A stretch of DNA of 40,568 nt from a virus. The notes beneath the pieces were generated by a model. It was not told the origin of the DNA, ran no database searches, and saw only the letters and a list, made by a program, of their open reading frames with translations. Numbering within the stretch: the first letter of the stretch is position 1; the number at the start of each line of letters is the position of its first letter. Made by a program: the position numbers and the translations under genes. The DNA lies in IMG/VR virus record IMGVR_UViG_3300022198_000522, positions 1 through 40,568 of that record; one strand, written 5' to 3'. This document shows, in pieces, positions 29,675-39,351 of this stretch.

Positions 29675-29829
29675 GACTTCTTGTGTTCCTTAATTACCTC
29701 AAATCGTGCATTCAAGAACGAACCCCGATGACGCTTGTAGCCGTCTTTGGGGTTTTTCATTAGGACAAACTCCTTGCCCTTTTTCATCCAGTGGTAGCCC
29801 TCTGGTGCACGAATAACCTTCCTAGCCAC
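29671..29829 (-). CDS. 52-residue basic protein (GTG start)
   Basis: The GTG at 29829 lies inside the last codons of the 107-aa gene, overlapping its stop. It encodes MARKVIRAPEGYHWMKKGKE and then KNPKDGYKRHRGSF, a short basic protein of a type (K-V-I-xAPxGxHWMK) that I recall from marine phages as unknown. It is not an artefact of the 107-aa gene, which stops nearby. Function unknown. Confidence 0.65.
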   Translation of the reverse strand: MARKVIRAPEGYHWMKKGKEFVLMKNPKDGYKRHRGSFLNARFEVIKEHKKS

Positions 29830-30145
29830 GAGTCTTTGCCTTTCCGCCGTACATCAGTTTAACACCACGACCTTTCAAGATATCCTTCTTGGTAACCTTG
29901 CCATCACCTGTTAGATCAGGGAAAGCTTTACCACCCTCTGCCATATTCATGGACATACCCATAGGTTGCATCTGGGTCGGTTTCTCTTGTTTCTGTGGTT
30001 GCATCATAGGCGCAGACTGCATCATCCCACCCATCTGTGCTTTTTTACGGGGCTTGGTTGCTGTACCACCGTACATCATTGGCTTGCGACGAGACATACC
30101 ACCATACATCATACCCTTGCGTTGTCCGTTGTTATACTGTTTCAT
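29822..30145 (-). CDS. Met/Gly-rich protein with an EF-hand-type loop
   Basis: This 107-aa protein has repeats of MMYGG or LMYGG (residues 12-16, 23-27, 97-101) and a Gln/Pro/Met-rich middle. Near residue 77 is DLTGDGKVTKKD, a twelve-residue calcium-binding loop as in EF-hands and dockerins (Asp77, Thr79, Asp81, Gly82, Thr85, Asp88). The basic ends suggest a nucleic acid or protein-binding adhesive. Proteins with DLTGDGKVT and MYGG repeats occur in other marine phages. A head or tail decoration or internal protein is possible. An AAGGAATT site precedes the ATG. Confidence 0.65.
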   Translation of the reverse strand: MKQYNNGQRKGMMYGGMSRRKPMMYGGTATKPRKKAQMGGMMQSAPMMQPQKQEKPTQMQPMGMSMNMAEGGKAFPDLTGDGKVTKKDILKGRGVKLMYGGKAKTRG

Positions 30146-30161
30146 AGTAAATTCCTTTTAT

Positions 30162-33100
30162 CTATGGCATTACTTTGTATTGTTCAGCCTGTGTCATTTC
30201 CGCTTCCATTGTAGCCGCATACAGTTCTTCTTGAGGTACGAATGCAGGGGCTAAGTCACCAGTCTTTGCAATCTCTCGTGCAACAAAGGCTTTGGCTATT
30301 ATGCCAAAAGTTTTTAATTCTTCCTGCGTTACTTCTCCGGGAGTGTTTAGGACTTTTTGCATTATCCGCGCTGCTTCCTTGTCGGTTGCAGCCAAACTCA
30401 AAGCGTTGACGTTGCTTTGTGACATCAGGCGAACTGCAAATTCTGCCGCCACGTACGTTGGGCTAACCATTCCACGAGCAATGTTGAATGCACGACTGAT
30501 TAGTTCGTTTGGTGAGATACCACGAATTTGCCCCTTCGGTTTGAAAGCGACAGCGGCTGCACCAGAAGCGTACAACATGTACTCACCGATATCCTGCATA
30601 AAAGCAATATGATCGTCGTCCATAAACTCTTCTAGAATTGCAGTTACATTTGGATTGTCTAGATCAGACACAATGGTAGCAGCCTCTGTCATGGTTTCAA
30701 CGGTACGCTTTTGACCATCGAGAGCCTTAAAGGTAATCTGTTGATTTGGTGCTACCCCTGCTCTTGCAATCAAACCATTGGTCATCATGTAGGTCATACC
30801 CTGACCAAATTCTCTGATGGCTTCTTCTTCAGACATTCCGCCGTCCGTCATAGCTTTGACGAAATTTGCTTTTAAGTTTCGAACAAGAGTGATATCATTA
30901 TTCAGGATGTAAGTTTCGTAGAACTTCTTGGGGTCTTTCATCTGAGCAAGTTCTTCAAGTTGATTGACAGTACGTTTTTGTAAACCTACAGCCTCTTGAG
31001 CAATCTGACCCATGTCACCAACCTTACCGTTTACTTCGTCAATAAATTCTCCGTACTGCTTACGAGCACTCTGACTAACAGAAAGAATTTGTGTGATGTC
31101 TTGTTCTGCAGCAATCATATCATCTAAATCAAACAAAAGCTTTGGCTTTGCCGGACCATCTCCGTCCTTGACCATGATTGTTATTGCTGGGGCAACTCTT
31201 TCAGACAAGTTACGAGCCGCCATAAAATTGTAAGTTCCTTTTGGAAGGTCGCCACCTAGAACATTTTGTCTAACGGCTTCAGATAAACCAGCCTCTTTTG
31301 CTTCTGCCCAGTACTCATACAGATTAGCTTTTACAAGATTGGCTACATTCTCTAGCTTTGCCCTGCCCTTTTCAGTGGTTACATCAAATACAATGTTGCC
31401 TGTTTCATCACGATCACCCCAGAAACGAGTAAGATCATCCACTAAAACCTTGACATTATCCGCTGATTTTGCTTTTCCCTCGATGGCATCTTTGATCGCT
31501 ATACCCAAATCTTCGTGCCAGTTCTCAGGCTCCATACCAAGTCTATACGGACGCTTGTATCCACCGGGAAGCTTAGTTACAAATTCTGGACCAGTGGCTG
31601 CTCCAACAATCTGATTTCCTTTACTACCAGAACGAGTAGGATCGAATATTAAATCGCGGTAAGTATCTCGTGCTGTTTGTACGGCTTCCCACACTTCTGG
31701 TATGGCCTTCAAAGAATTTTCCATGTCACTTGCAGCATCGTTAAACGGTTTTGCTGATGCGTCATCCGCTTTTGACATACCCATCTTCTGGAAGTGACGA
31801 CGTACTTCTTCAACCTCAAAAGGTTTGGCAGAAAATGGAGAGAATTCACTGCCCTCTTTCTGGGAGAAATGTAAAGCAATGTCGATGAAAGATACCTGAT
31901 CACCTAAGTAGTCAGGGTTTGCTGCTCCATCTGCAAGGTTCTTTGTCGTAACAAATTCAACCAACTCTGACAGATCATCTTGGTCGAGTCCCATATTTTT
32001 AACAAGAGACCGCTGTGCCATATCATTAAAGGCATTTTGTGCCATCTTACCAGACCGACTAGAAAAGAATTCGCTTCCGGCACTAAACAAACCGCGCAGT
32101 TGAGTCGCATCCATATCCTTCTGTTTGGTTACAAAAGACAGAACTGCACCAGAGATATCTATATCCCTGTCACCAATTGCTTTGTCTGCATCCGCATAAG
32201 CATTTCGTGCGAGAGCATATATCGTTGACATGTGAGAGTCGTATATATCTTCTTGCAACCGACCCAATTCTTTACGATATTCTGGGGTTCCGCGCATGTC
32301 AGAGATAATTCTAGCACGGTCGTTTAGACGTTTAGAAACGTCCGTTGCAGTTTGCATGATAATCTCACGCTGTTGTTCGATGTTTTCCCGCGCACCGGGA
32401 ACCAAAGCAATCTCTAATTCAGCGAGATTATTTACAAGGTCTTTATCGATATCAACCGACGGGTCAGATAAAACGTTGGTTTTGTATTCACGCAGAAGCC
32501 CAAGATATTCAGTCTTCCGTTTTACAATATTCATCCGCTCCTGATCAGCAGCCGCTTGGAAGTTATTTACCCAGCCAGCTAGAAACTTTGTATCCTCTGT
32601 GTCGACACCAGATTTCTGTGCAATCATTTCCCGCAAACGTGTTATGCCAGCTTGGGCAATATCTAAACTTGCTTCACTTTGCAACTGGAAAGAAACAGCA
32701 TCCTTGATAGACTCGCCGGAAACATTCTTTAAAGAACTAAATTCTAGAGCCTGCAAAGGAGCAAGACCAGAGATGTGACCAAAAGATAGGCGGAATATTT
32801 GTTCAGCTTCGTCGCGCATTTCGCCTTCATCAAACCGACTTACGATTCGATCACGAAGTTCGTTGTAATTTTCAATCGAACGGAAGACTGCTTCGCGTTG
32901 CTCGTTCGGCAAACCCTTCATAATCTTGTCGAGCATTTTAAAGGACTGAACTTCTTCTCTTGCTAGTGGACGACCTAAAGTTGCCTCTAGTTCAGCAAGG
33001 CTTCTGTTCACGAGTAAACCTTTCGGAAGCATGGGTAGATTTTCAATCATCTCAACCATGTTCATTCCGATTACACCTGCGTTACCACCCGTAAAAAAGT

Positions 33101-34595
33101 TAACAACTTTAAATGGTGCAGCTACAGTCTTTTTTATAATAGGCCGACCAACAAAAGCAAATGAAAGTGCGCCTAATACTTCTCCCGTACCTTCGTCTAA
33201 ACCGATCTGCGGAAACAGGTTGTAACCAGCCGTTTGACCGATAGCAATGATAGACTCGTCAACAAGCAAGTTGAACATGTACGGATTTTTTGCCCCACCA
33301 AACATAATTCTATTACGCCGACTTTGCAAAGCGTCTAGTTCACCTTGAATAACTTTTATTTTGTTTGGTGCTTTTTCTGCTCGTAAATCCTTTGCTTTTT
33401 CTGCAATTCGTTTGTCTAGATTAAACAGAGCAGAACGTGCGCTTTCGTTAGCTTCTACGGAACCGATAGCACCGCGATTATTAAATGTTGTACCAATTCT
33501 AGCCGTAGCTTTTCTCCACTCACGGGTGAACATGTTAGACTTTTCGGCTATTTCAATTTCGCGAAGGGCCGTAACAGGGTCCATATCAGCATACTTAGGA
33601 TTTTTCTTTGATTCCCTTGCTACTTTAGCTAATTGACTTTTACCTTTTTGTAGGTGCAGGATACCAAATCCAGATGTTACTGGGGCGTTCTGCAAAAGAA
33701 AAGATATGCCTTGTTCTGTTGGGGCGAGTTCGTTGAACCCAAAATCCAACAGTTCCTGTCCCATTCCAGATGGAATGATTGGAGATTCGATTTTGCCAAG
33801 CCCTTCTAACTCAGGCTGATAGTCACGCTCGTATACGTCCTGACCATATCTTTCAATAAATTTTTCTTTTATAAAATCGTTTATAGAGCCTTCGTACGTT
33901 GCACTAACCCCAGCCTCATCTAAGAGGTTACGATATGATGCAAAGGCTCCAGCTACGGCTGGTTGACGCTTTGCCCACGCCTCTGAAAACGAAGGAACCT
34001 CAAAGCCAAACATACTAGGAGTTGATTCAACTACTGCCGGAAGAACATACTGACCCAATACCTGAATGTAGTTTGGGATGTTTCCAGCGAATCTAGCTTG
34101 CTCACCAAGCTGCCGTCCTGTTTCCTTAAAAAACTCGCCTGTACTGTAGTGGTCAATCAGCAGATCACGCACACGTGGATCGACAACTTTGCTGTCCAAA
34201 AATGAAAAGAAAGCCTTGCGATTTTCTACGTAATCACCCATCACATCCCGCTGACTATCCGTCAAGGTTTCAGGAAGATCCGTTTCTAGTTCACCAGTTG
34301 CGGTTCGCTTGACACCAGCAATTGGTTGCGTTTCCTGTGTACTAGGTAGGTTAGCAACATCGATTCGGCTGCGGATAAACTTTTCTGCCTTTTGATCGCC
34401 ACCAATAGCAAGGTCGATAGTTGCTTGGGGTATTTCCAGTTTTCCAATTACGTTGGTTTTACCAGATATAATATCTTCGTAGGAAGGTATTTCTACGGGT
34501 TTAGGCTGAAGCATAGCTGCTGCTTCATCCCGCATACTCACAGGAAGATTAGCTGTTGGAACTCTTGGTTGTGGAAAAGTCTGAAGTTCAGCCAT
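30162..34595 (-). CDS. 1,477-residue internal virion (ejection-type) protein
   Basis: The largest gene of the window. It lies in the virion operon next to two other large, low-complexity, helix-rich proteins, like the internal core proteins of T7-like phages that form the ejection channel. It has long helical and coiled-coil stretches, and a few hydrophobic segments, such as residues near 450-520 (GALSFAFVGRPIIKKTV). I find no lysozyme or transglycosylase active site. Some internal proteins carry peptidoglycan hydrolases, but none is evident here. Identity is by size, position and composition. Confidence 0.7.
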   Translation of the reverse strand: MAELQTFPQPRVPTANLPVSMRDEAAAMLQPKPVEIPSYEDIISGKTNVIGKLEIPQATIDLAIGGDQKAEKFIRSRIDVANLPSTQETQPIAGVKRTATGELETDLPETLTDSQRDVMGDYVENRKAFFSFLDSKVVDPRVRDLLIDHYSTGEFFKETGRQLGEQARFAGNIPNYIQVLGQYVLPAVVESTPSMFGFEVPSFSEAWAKRQPAVAGAFASYRNLLDEAGVSATYEGSINDFIKEKFIERYGQDVYERDYQPELEGLGKIESPIIPSGMGQELLDFGFNELAPTEQGISFLLQNAPVTSGFGILHLQKGKSQLAKVARESKKNPKYADMDPVTALREIEIAEKSNMFTREWRKATARIGTTFNNRGAIGSVEANESARSALFNLDKRIAEKAKDLRAEKAPNKIKVIQGELDALQSRRNRIMFGGAKNPYMFNLLVDESIIAIGQTAGYNLFPQIGLDEGTGEVLGALSFAFVGRPIIKKTVAAPFKVVNFFTGGNAGVIGMNMVEMIENLPMLPKGLLVNRSLAELEATLGRPLAREEVQSFKMLDKIMKGLPNEQREAVFRSIENYNELRDRIVSRFDEGEMRDEAEQIFRLSFGHISGLAPLQALEFSSLKNVSGESIKDAVSFQLQSEASLDIAQAGITRLREMIAQKSGVDTEDTKFLAGWVNNFQAAADQERMNIVKRKTEYLGLLREYKTNVLSDPSVDIDKDLVNNLAELEIALVPGARENIEQQREIIMQTATDVSKRLNDRARIISDMRGTPEYRKELGRLQEDIYDSHMSTIYALARNAYADADKAIGDRDIDISGAVLSFVTKQKDMDATQLRGLFSAGSEFFSSRSGKMAQNAFNDMAQRSLVKNMGLDQDDLSELVEFVTTKNLADGAANPDYLGDQVSFIDIALHFSQKEGSEFSPFSAKPFEVEEVRRHFQKMGMSKADDASAKPFNDAASDMENSLKAIPEVWEAVQTARDTYRDLIFDPTRSGSKGNQIVGAATGPEFVTKLPGGYKRPYRLGMEPENWHEDLGIAIKDAIEGKAKSADNVKVLVDDLTRFWGDRDETGNIVFDVTTEKGRAKLENVANLVKANLYEYWAEAKEAGLSEAVRQNVLGGDLPKGTYNFMAARNLSERVAPAITIMVKDGDGPAKPKLLFDLDDMIAAEQDITQILSVSQSARKQYGEFIDEVNGKVGDMGQIAQEAVGLQKRTVNQLEELAQMKDPKKFYETYILNNDITLVRNLKANFVKAMTDGGMSEEEAIREFGQGMTYMMTNGLIARAGVAPNQQITFKALDGQKRTVETMTEAATIVSDLDNPNVTAILEEFMDDDHIAFMQDIGEYMLYASGAAAVAFKPKGQIRGISPNELISRAFNIARGMVSPTYVAAEFAVRLMSQSNVNALSLAATDKEAARIMQKVLNTPGEVTQEELKTFGIIAKAFVAREIAKTGDLAPAFVPQEELYAATMEAEMTQAEQYKVMP

Positions 34596-34598
34596 AGA

Positions 34599-36968
34599 TT
34601 AAACACCCATTTCAATTAGGACATACCGTCCGTTAACCACTTTGTACGTGCCAGAAAGTACTTCTTTCGTTTCTTTATTCCGAAGAGTAAATCCACTCAT
34701 GGTATTTCCGCCAGTCGGTTCAACCGTCTTAGGGTCGATACTGCCCGTAGGAGCGTTTTGGGGAGCAGGTTGTGGAGATTCTACCACTGGTGCTGCGGTT
34801 GATTCGTTTCTTTGTATATTGGTTTCTGGTAGCGGACCTGTTCCTTGTCCTTGTGGGGCGGCTGATTGAGCCGGAGCAACAGGAGCAGAAGGTTGAACAG
34901 TCTGGCTACTTTGTTGGGCTTTGACTTCTACTGGGTTGCCTTCTACATCAATGTAGATATTTCCACCGTCGTTATCTGTGACAGGAATACCCCCAGACAG
35001 TGCGGGAAACACGGGTCTTCCGTCTATGCTGATATATTGTGTAGATGGTGCTTGGCCTGTTGGTGGATCGTAGGCTGGTGCCATAGTACCATCTGCTGAT
35101 TCTATGTACTGTGCAAAGCTGCCCTGACCACCCAGAGCCTTCTTAGACAACTTATCAATACCGACGATTCCCTTAATTAGTTTCTTGGATGCAACAGTTG
35201 CTTTTCCTGAACCTGTCCCAACGGTTTCTATGATTGCACCGTATCGTGCTTTTTTGGTTTCGAAATCTGAAATAGCAACTCTCAAACGAGCCTTCATTGC
35301 AGCCGGTGTATCAAAATTTTGACCAAGACGAGCAAGTTGGTTTTCAATGTCTTGGTTAGACAGTCTACCTGACGGATCAGCAGCACGTGCCATCTGGAAT
35401 GCAAGAGATATACGAAGAGCTTCAAAGGCTGCGTATCTTGCGCCAGCTTGCTCTAGGGTTTCTCCTTCTTTCCGATTTAGTTTTCCGCGTTCACGAGCCA
35501 TTTCAATTTTATTATTTAAGCCCGATACATAACTGTCTGTCAAGAACCTATAGGGTTCACCGGTTTCAGGATCTATTCTTCCTTTCAAAGCTGCAGCCTC
35601 AGAATCGCTTCTTATGTCCGCAGCCGGAGCAAAAGCACTAACAGTTGATCTTGTTATTTTTGTGGAATTATCGGCAAGGGCTGTAAATATAGCCCCAACA
35701 GATGCAAGCTTGCCTTTAATTGAATCGAGAACAACCGGCGCGTCAAATTCGGTTTCTGCCATGTTGAGCAAACCATATATACCTGTGTCACCGCCTTCTG
35801 TCCCTAAAACTTCAGTTAGTTCCATGTTAGCCGCTTCAATTTTTCCGTAGTCGGATTCTTTAGCGGTTTGTCCAAATAACTCTCGCGCAGAAAACAAACG
35901 GTTTGAAATTGACTCGTCAACATAGTCGAAGTTAGTATCTGGGTCCCAGTTTTCTACTTCTTGAAATGCTCCGAACACATAGGCGGCACCTATTGCGCTA
36001 CCGTTTGTTTTTTCAATGATGGTGTTGAGGAGTGTTGCAGCATTTTCCTGTGTCATGCTAGAGATAGCAAGGGCTTTGGTAGGAAAAACCAACCCTTTAT
36101 CTGAAAAATCTTTTGCAATGTCTCGTGCAGCGTTGAACCACGACTGACGCTCTGCTTTGGTAGCCATACCAGTTTGCTCAGTGTACTTGGCCCAGACATT
36201 TGGTAAATTTTCAAAGTCAGTTCGAAGAGAGTTTCCAAGTGTATTGTAGCCTGCTTCATACTCACCAAAGCCGCTGGCAACAATAACGTCTGTAGGATTA
36301 GTAGGACTTACGTATGCCGGTTTACCGTTGGTTTCACCGTACGCTCGACTTAAAGTACTATAGTTTTCGTCTCCTGTACGCTGACGCATGATTGTGTCAA
36401 ACTCTTGAATACCTCTCAAGATAGATGTGTCAATCTTAATTTCTTTGCCGCCCTGCTTGCTTTTTGCAAAATCGTTGAGGATACGGCTTGCATGAGCAGT
36501 ATATAGGCTTTGAAGTCCAGCTACTTCTGCATCGTCTGCCTCTAGAAGCATGTTTCTATTTTTTGTGTTTCCAAGAAGCTGTGAGTTCATATCTGCAATA
36601 GCACCGTAGCTATCGCCCAAAGAACTAAACTTTCTAACGTCAACATTAAATCCAAATCTGCCCACTTTTGATTCGTATGCGCTGGCTTTGGTTATAGCAC
36701 CTTGCATCTTTGCAAGATCCAAATCTATCCCGTCGGTTGCGCGACCAAACATATCAATAGGCTCACGCTCACTGAATTTTTGACGAGCGGATTTAATCAG
36801 AGGAAATATGCCGCTGGTATCTTTCTTAGGATCAAAGCTTGCTTGAATTGCCAATTCTTCAATTCTGTCAACTTTAGCCTGTTCAGCTAAACGTCTTGCT
36901 TCTTCTTTTTCAATGCTCTGTGTGAAGCCCTTGATAAGGCCAGTAGCGAATGCTGCACCAATACCCAT
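34599..36968 (-). CDS. 789-residue virion protein
   Basis: This protein begins MGIGAAFATGLIKGFTQSIE, a Gly/Ala hydrophobic helix that could insert in a membrane. It continues with helical segments rich in Ala, Glu and Lys, and ends with a Pro/Gln/Ala-rich region (about 655-760) followed by a small beta domain. The pattern of hydrophobic start, helical body and flexible end fits an ejected internal protein. It is packed end to end with its neighbours. No enzyme motif seen. Confidence 0.65.
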   Translation of the reverse strand: MGIGAAFATGLIKGFTQSIEKEEARRLAEQAKVDRIEELAIQASFDPKKDTSGIFPLIKSARQKFSEREPIDMFGRATDGIDLDLAKMQGAITKASAYESKVGRFGFNVDVRKFSSLGDSYGAIADMNSQLLGNTKNRNMLLEADDAEVAGLQSLYTAHASRILNDFAKSKQGGKEIKIDTSILRGIQEFDTIMRQRTGDENYSTLSRAYGETNGKPAYVSPTNPTDVIVASGFGEYEAGYNTLGNSLRTDFENLPNVWAKYTEQTGMATKAERQSWFNAARDIAKDFSDKGLVFPTKALAISSMTQENAATLLNTIIEKTNGSAIGAAYVFGAFQEVENWDPDTNFDYVDESISNRLFSARELFGQTAKESDYGKIEAANMELTEVLGTEGGDTGIYGLLNMAETEFDAPVVLDSIKGKLASVGAIFTALADNSTKITRSTVSAFAPAADIRSDSEAAALKGRIDPETGEPYRFLTDSYVSGLNNKIEMARERGKLNRKEGETLEQAGARYAAFEALRISLAFQMARAADPSGRLSNQDIENQLARLGQNFDTPAAMKARLRVAISDFETKKARYGAIIETVGTGSGKATVASKKLIKGIVGIDKLSKKALGGQGSFAQYIESADGTMAPAYDPPTGQAPSTQYISIDGRPVFPALSGGIPVTDNDGGNIYIDVEGNPVEVKAQQSSQTVQPSAPVAPAQSAAPQGQGTGPLPETNIQRNESTAAPVVESPQPAPQNAPTGSIDPKTVEPTGGNTMSGFTLRNKETKEVLSGTYKVVNGRYVLIEMGV

Positions 36969-36969
36969 C

Positions 36970-37530
36970 TTATTCAGCCTCTTCCATCTGTTTCATGTTC
37001 ATAAAGCTTTCTGGCTCCGGCTCATCCGGTATGTAGCCACGCCGAATTTCCTCGTTAATCTGTTCGCTAACATACGCAAACATGCTAGGATTGTTTTGCT
37101 TCATCATCTGGAAGAATGTATCGTCGTCCATTTCATCACGCTCTAGTTCGTCGTCGTTCTCAAAGAAACGATACGGAATACCTTCCTCTTCTGCCATCCC
37201 AGCGATTACCATTGCAAGAGGACCCTTCATCATCACGCCAACATCAGGGTTAAACCGACCCTCTTGGAACCCCTGCATGATATATCCTTCGACAAGCACC
37301 TCGACAGAGGCACCGACGATTAGCATCTTCATCATTTCGCGTTTGACTTTTTTTACCTTGAGGCTGGCTATAGCTCTGTTCAAGGCCTCTTCTGCATCGA
37401 CGGTTTGAGGGGGCTGACCCCAAGCGTAGTTTTGATTGTCTTGTGTTAGGCTATATCCCGGTGGTACTCGCGAAAAGGGGTCTTTCGCTTCGATGCTTCC
37501 ACGCATAGGCTGATCTTGTGCTATTCTCAT
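36970..37530 (-). CDS. 186-residue conserved marine-phage protein in the virion operon
   Basis: The start (MRIAQDQPMRGSIEAKDPF) and a PPGYSLTQDN segment recall a family of unknown proteins in marine phages. The middle has a hydrophobic helix (MLIVGASVEVLVEGYI) and a segment GPLAMVIAGMAEEEGIPYRF, and the end is acidic with Pro. Its start overlaps the neighbour by four bases. It lies among ejection-type proteins and may be one. Confidence 0.65.
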   Translation of the reverse strand: MRIAQDQPMRGSIEAKDPFSRVPPGYSLTQDNQNYAWGQPPQTVDAEEALNRAIASLKVKKVKREMMKMLIVGASVEVLVEGYIMQGFQEGRFNPDVGVMMKGPLAMVIAGMAEEEGIPYRFFENDDELERDEMDDDTFFQMMKQNNPSMFAYVSEQINEEIRRGYIPDEPEPESFMNMKQMEEAE

Positions 37531-38003
37531 ATGCCTACCTCACCTTTCAATGTCGCTTCTGCAAGGACTTTTGTTTTGCGTCCAGACCGAACAGTAGGGG
37601 TTACCTCTTGTCCTGCTGCTGCACGTAGGTTTTGAAGATGTGGGTTTTGGGAATTGTACAGGGCTTCCCAATATCGTGATACCTCTGGGTTTTGATATAG
37701 ACGCTGTTGCATTTCAGGCATCTGGACCTGACCGACTGCCGTACCGCGAGTCAATTCCTTTACAGTACGAGGTCTTTGGAACTCTGCGCTTTGAAATACT
37801 TGAGCGTCTTTGTCTTGTGCTCCAACCCAAGCTTGTGCACCCTTCTTGATAAATCCCAGAGCGGTTGAGGAATCATACAAATTAGCATCTTCGTCAGCAA
37901 ACATGTCTGCTGGACTGCCGCTTCTTCCGCCACCAAACAACGCACTTCCGAAAGTCCATGCCGTGCTAATGGCATTACCTAAACTAAATATTTTATCAAG
38001 CAT
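37527..38003 (-). CDS. 158-residue virion protein
   Basis: The N terminus has a hydrophobic Gly/Ser/Ala helix (FSLGNAISTAWTFGSALFGGG), followed by an acidic stretch and a helical end rich in Gln and Arg. It is short for a core protein, yet it is placed between two of them. It may fill the position of the small T7 internal protein gp14 in the ejection channel. Inference only. Confidence 0.55.
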   Translation of the reverse strand: MLDKIFSLGNAISTAWTFGSALFGGGRSGSPADMFADEDANLYDSSTALGFIKKGAQAWVGAQDKDAQVFQSAEFQRPRTVKELTRGTAVGQVQMPEMQQRLYQNPEVSRYWEALYNSQNPHLQNLRAAAGQEVTPTVRSGRKTKVLAEATLKGEVGI

Positions 38004-38016
38004 CTATTTTCCTAAC

Positions 38017-39348
38017 TTATGCGTTTGCAATCCACTTGGCAATCCAGTTTCCAACTCCGGCAGCTAGGTTGTCTTTTTGTGTTTGATCGTATATCTTCTG
38101 ACTATTTGCAAATTCCATAGCCATGATTCCGATTTCGTGCTGCCGTTGCAGTTGTGATTCTCCCTTTTGAAAGTTCCACGCTGCATTGTCACGATACTGT
38201 TGCCATAGATTATTCATTGCATTTTGTGTTGCATTAAAAGTGTTCTGTACGTTTTGACGGTTGGCTTCGTTAGCGGCTGCAGTATTTGCCGTGTTTACTT
38301 GTCTGCGCCACTGAACGTTGGATTGGTCTACAGCAAATTGCATGTTTGCATTGAACTTAGCACGGGCATCATTCATTGAGGCATTGAACTGATTCATTGC
38401 GTTGGCTTCACCAGCATTGAACTGGTTCATTGCGGCTACCCGGTTAGCGTTTGCTGTCTCGACCTGACTTCCCAACTCAGCAAAGAATTGTTCAACTTGC
38501 AACTCGTTCTTTGCATTGAACTGCTTACGTGCATTATCTTCAGCCGCATCTTTGAAAATAGCTTGAGTCAGGGCGTTGTACGAAAGGGTATTGGCCTGCT
38601 GCTGTGCATCGAGGTTCTTTGTTTCGATAGCAAGAAGAGCCTGTGCGTTCGTCACTGCAGAGGTCAAACGGGCATTTAAGTTTGCCTTGTCCATTGCCGC
38701 AAAGGTTGCAGCGTTGGACAGAGCCATCTGCTGTTCGTTGTTCAGGTTTGCAAGCTGAATCGTTGCGTACTTCTTTGCGTCGTCGGCTGCAATCGTAATT
38801 CCAGATTCCAAGACAGCTTGGGTCATTGCTGCTGCAGCCATCGAACTGCCACCCAAACCTCGTGCTTGCATAATACCGCCGATTTTACGAACGGCAGGGG
38901 CAGCCCACGGGGGCATCGGTTGACCTTGCTGGATGCTTCCCAACAGTTGACTCATTTGATATTGAGTGGTAGCCCGTTGGTCTAGTTGCTGGGTTGCTGC
39001 TGTGCCGATTGCTCCTGCAGACGGACCTGCCTGTACCCCAGTCATGTCAACCTGAACAGGCTGAGTGATTTGAGCGGCTTGCATCGTTCCTACCTGCGGA
39101 GTTACCTGCGTGGTAGTTGCGACTTGGCCTAAGTTAGGTGTCGTCTGAGTAGGTAGGGGGGCTATTGTTCCGGCAGTTCCCGCCGTTGCAGTAGGAACTG
39201 TAGGTTGTGCAGCAATTTGAGTACCGGTTGTTCCCTGTATTTCGTTGGAAGCAATGGTTTGTGTTACAGGAACTGCAGCAGGAATACCAGCTCCGGCAAG
39301 TGCACCTACTTCTGTTTGTAATTGCTGATCTGTAGTAATTGTTGCCAT
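38017..39348 (-). CDS. Ala/Gln/Asn-rich protein with eleven-residue repeats
   Basis: This 443-aa protein is low-complexity: a Thr/Gln/Pro-rich first quarter, then a helical body. Near residues 312-360 an 11-residue period is visible in MNQFNAGEANA, MNQFNASMNDA, RAKFNANMQFA, which would form a right-handed coiled coil. The end is Trp-bearing (WIAKWIANA). This fits an internal or tail-tube-linked protein. No fibre motif or enzyme motif is seen. It follows the tail fibre region and precedes other internal proteins. Confidence 0.6.
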   Translation of the reverse strand: MATITTDQQLQTEVGALAGAGIPAAVPVTQTIASNEIQGTTGTQIAAQPTVPTATAGTAGTIAPLPTQTTPNLGQVATTTQVTPQVGTMQAAQITQPVQVDMTGVQAGPSAGAIGTAATQQLDQRATTQYQMSQLLGSIQQGQPMPPWAAPAVRKIGGIMQARGLGGSSMAAAAMTQAVLESGITIAADDAKKYATIQLANLNNEQQMALSNAATFAAMDKANLNARLTSAVTNAQALLAIETKNLDAQQQANTLSYNALTQAIFKDAAEDNARKQFNAKNELQVEQFFAELGSQVETANANRVAAMNQFNAGEANAMNQFNASMNDARAKFNANMQFAVDQSNVQWRRQVNTANTAAANEANRQNVQNTFNATQNAMNNLWQQYRDNAAWNFQKGESQLQRQHEIGIMAMEFANSQKIYDQTQKDNLAAGVGNWIAKWIANA

Positions 39349-39351
39349 ACC

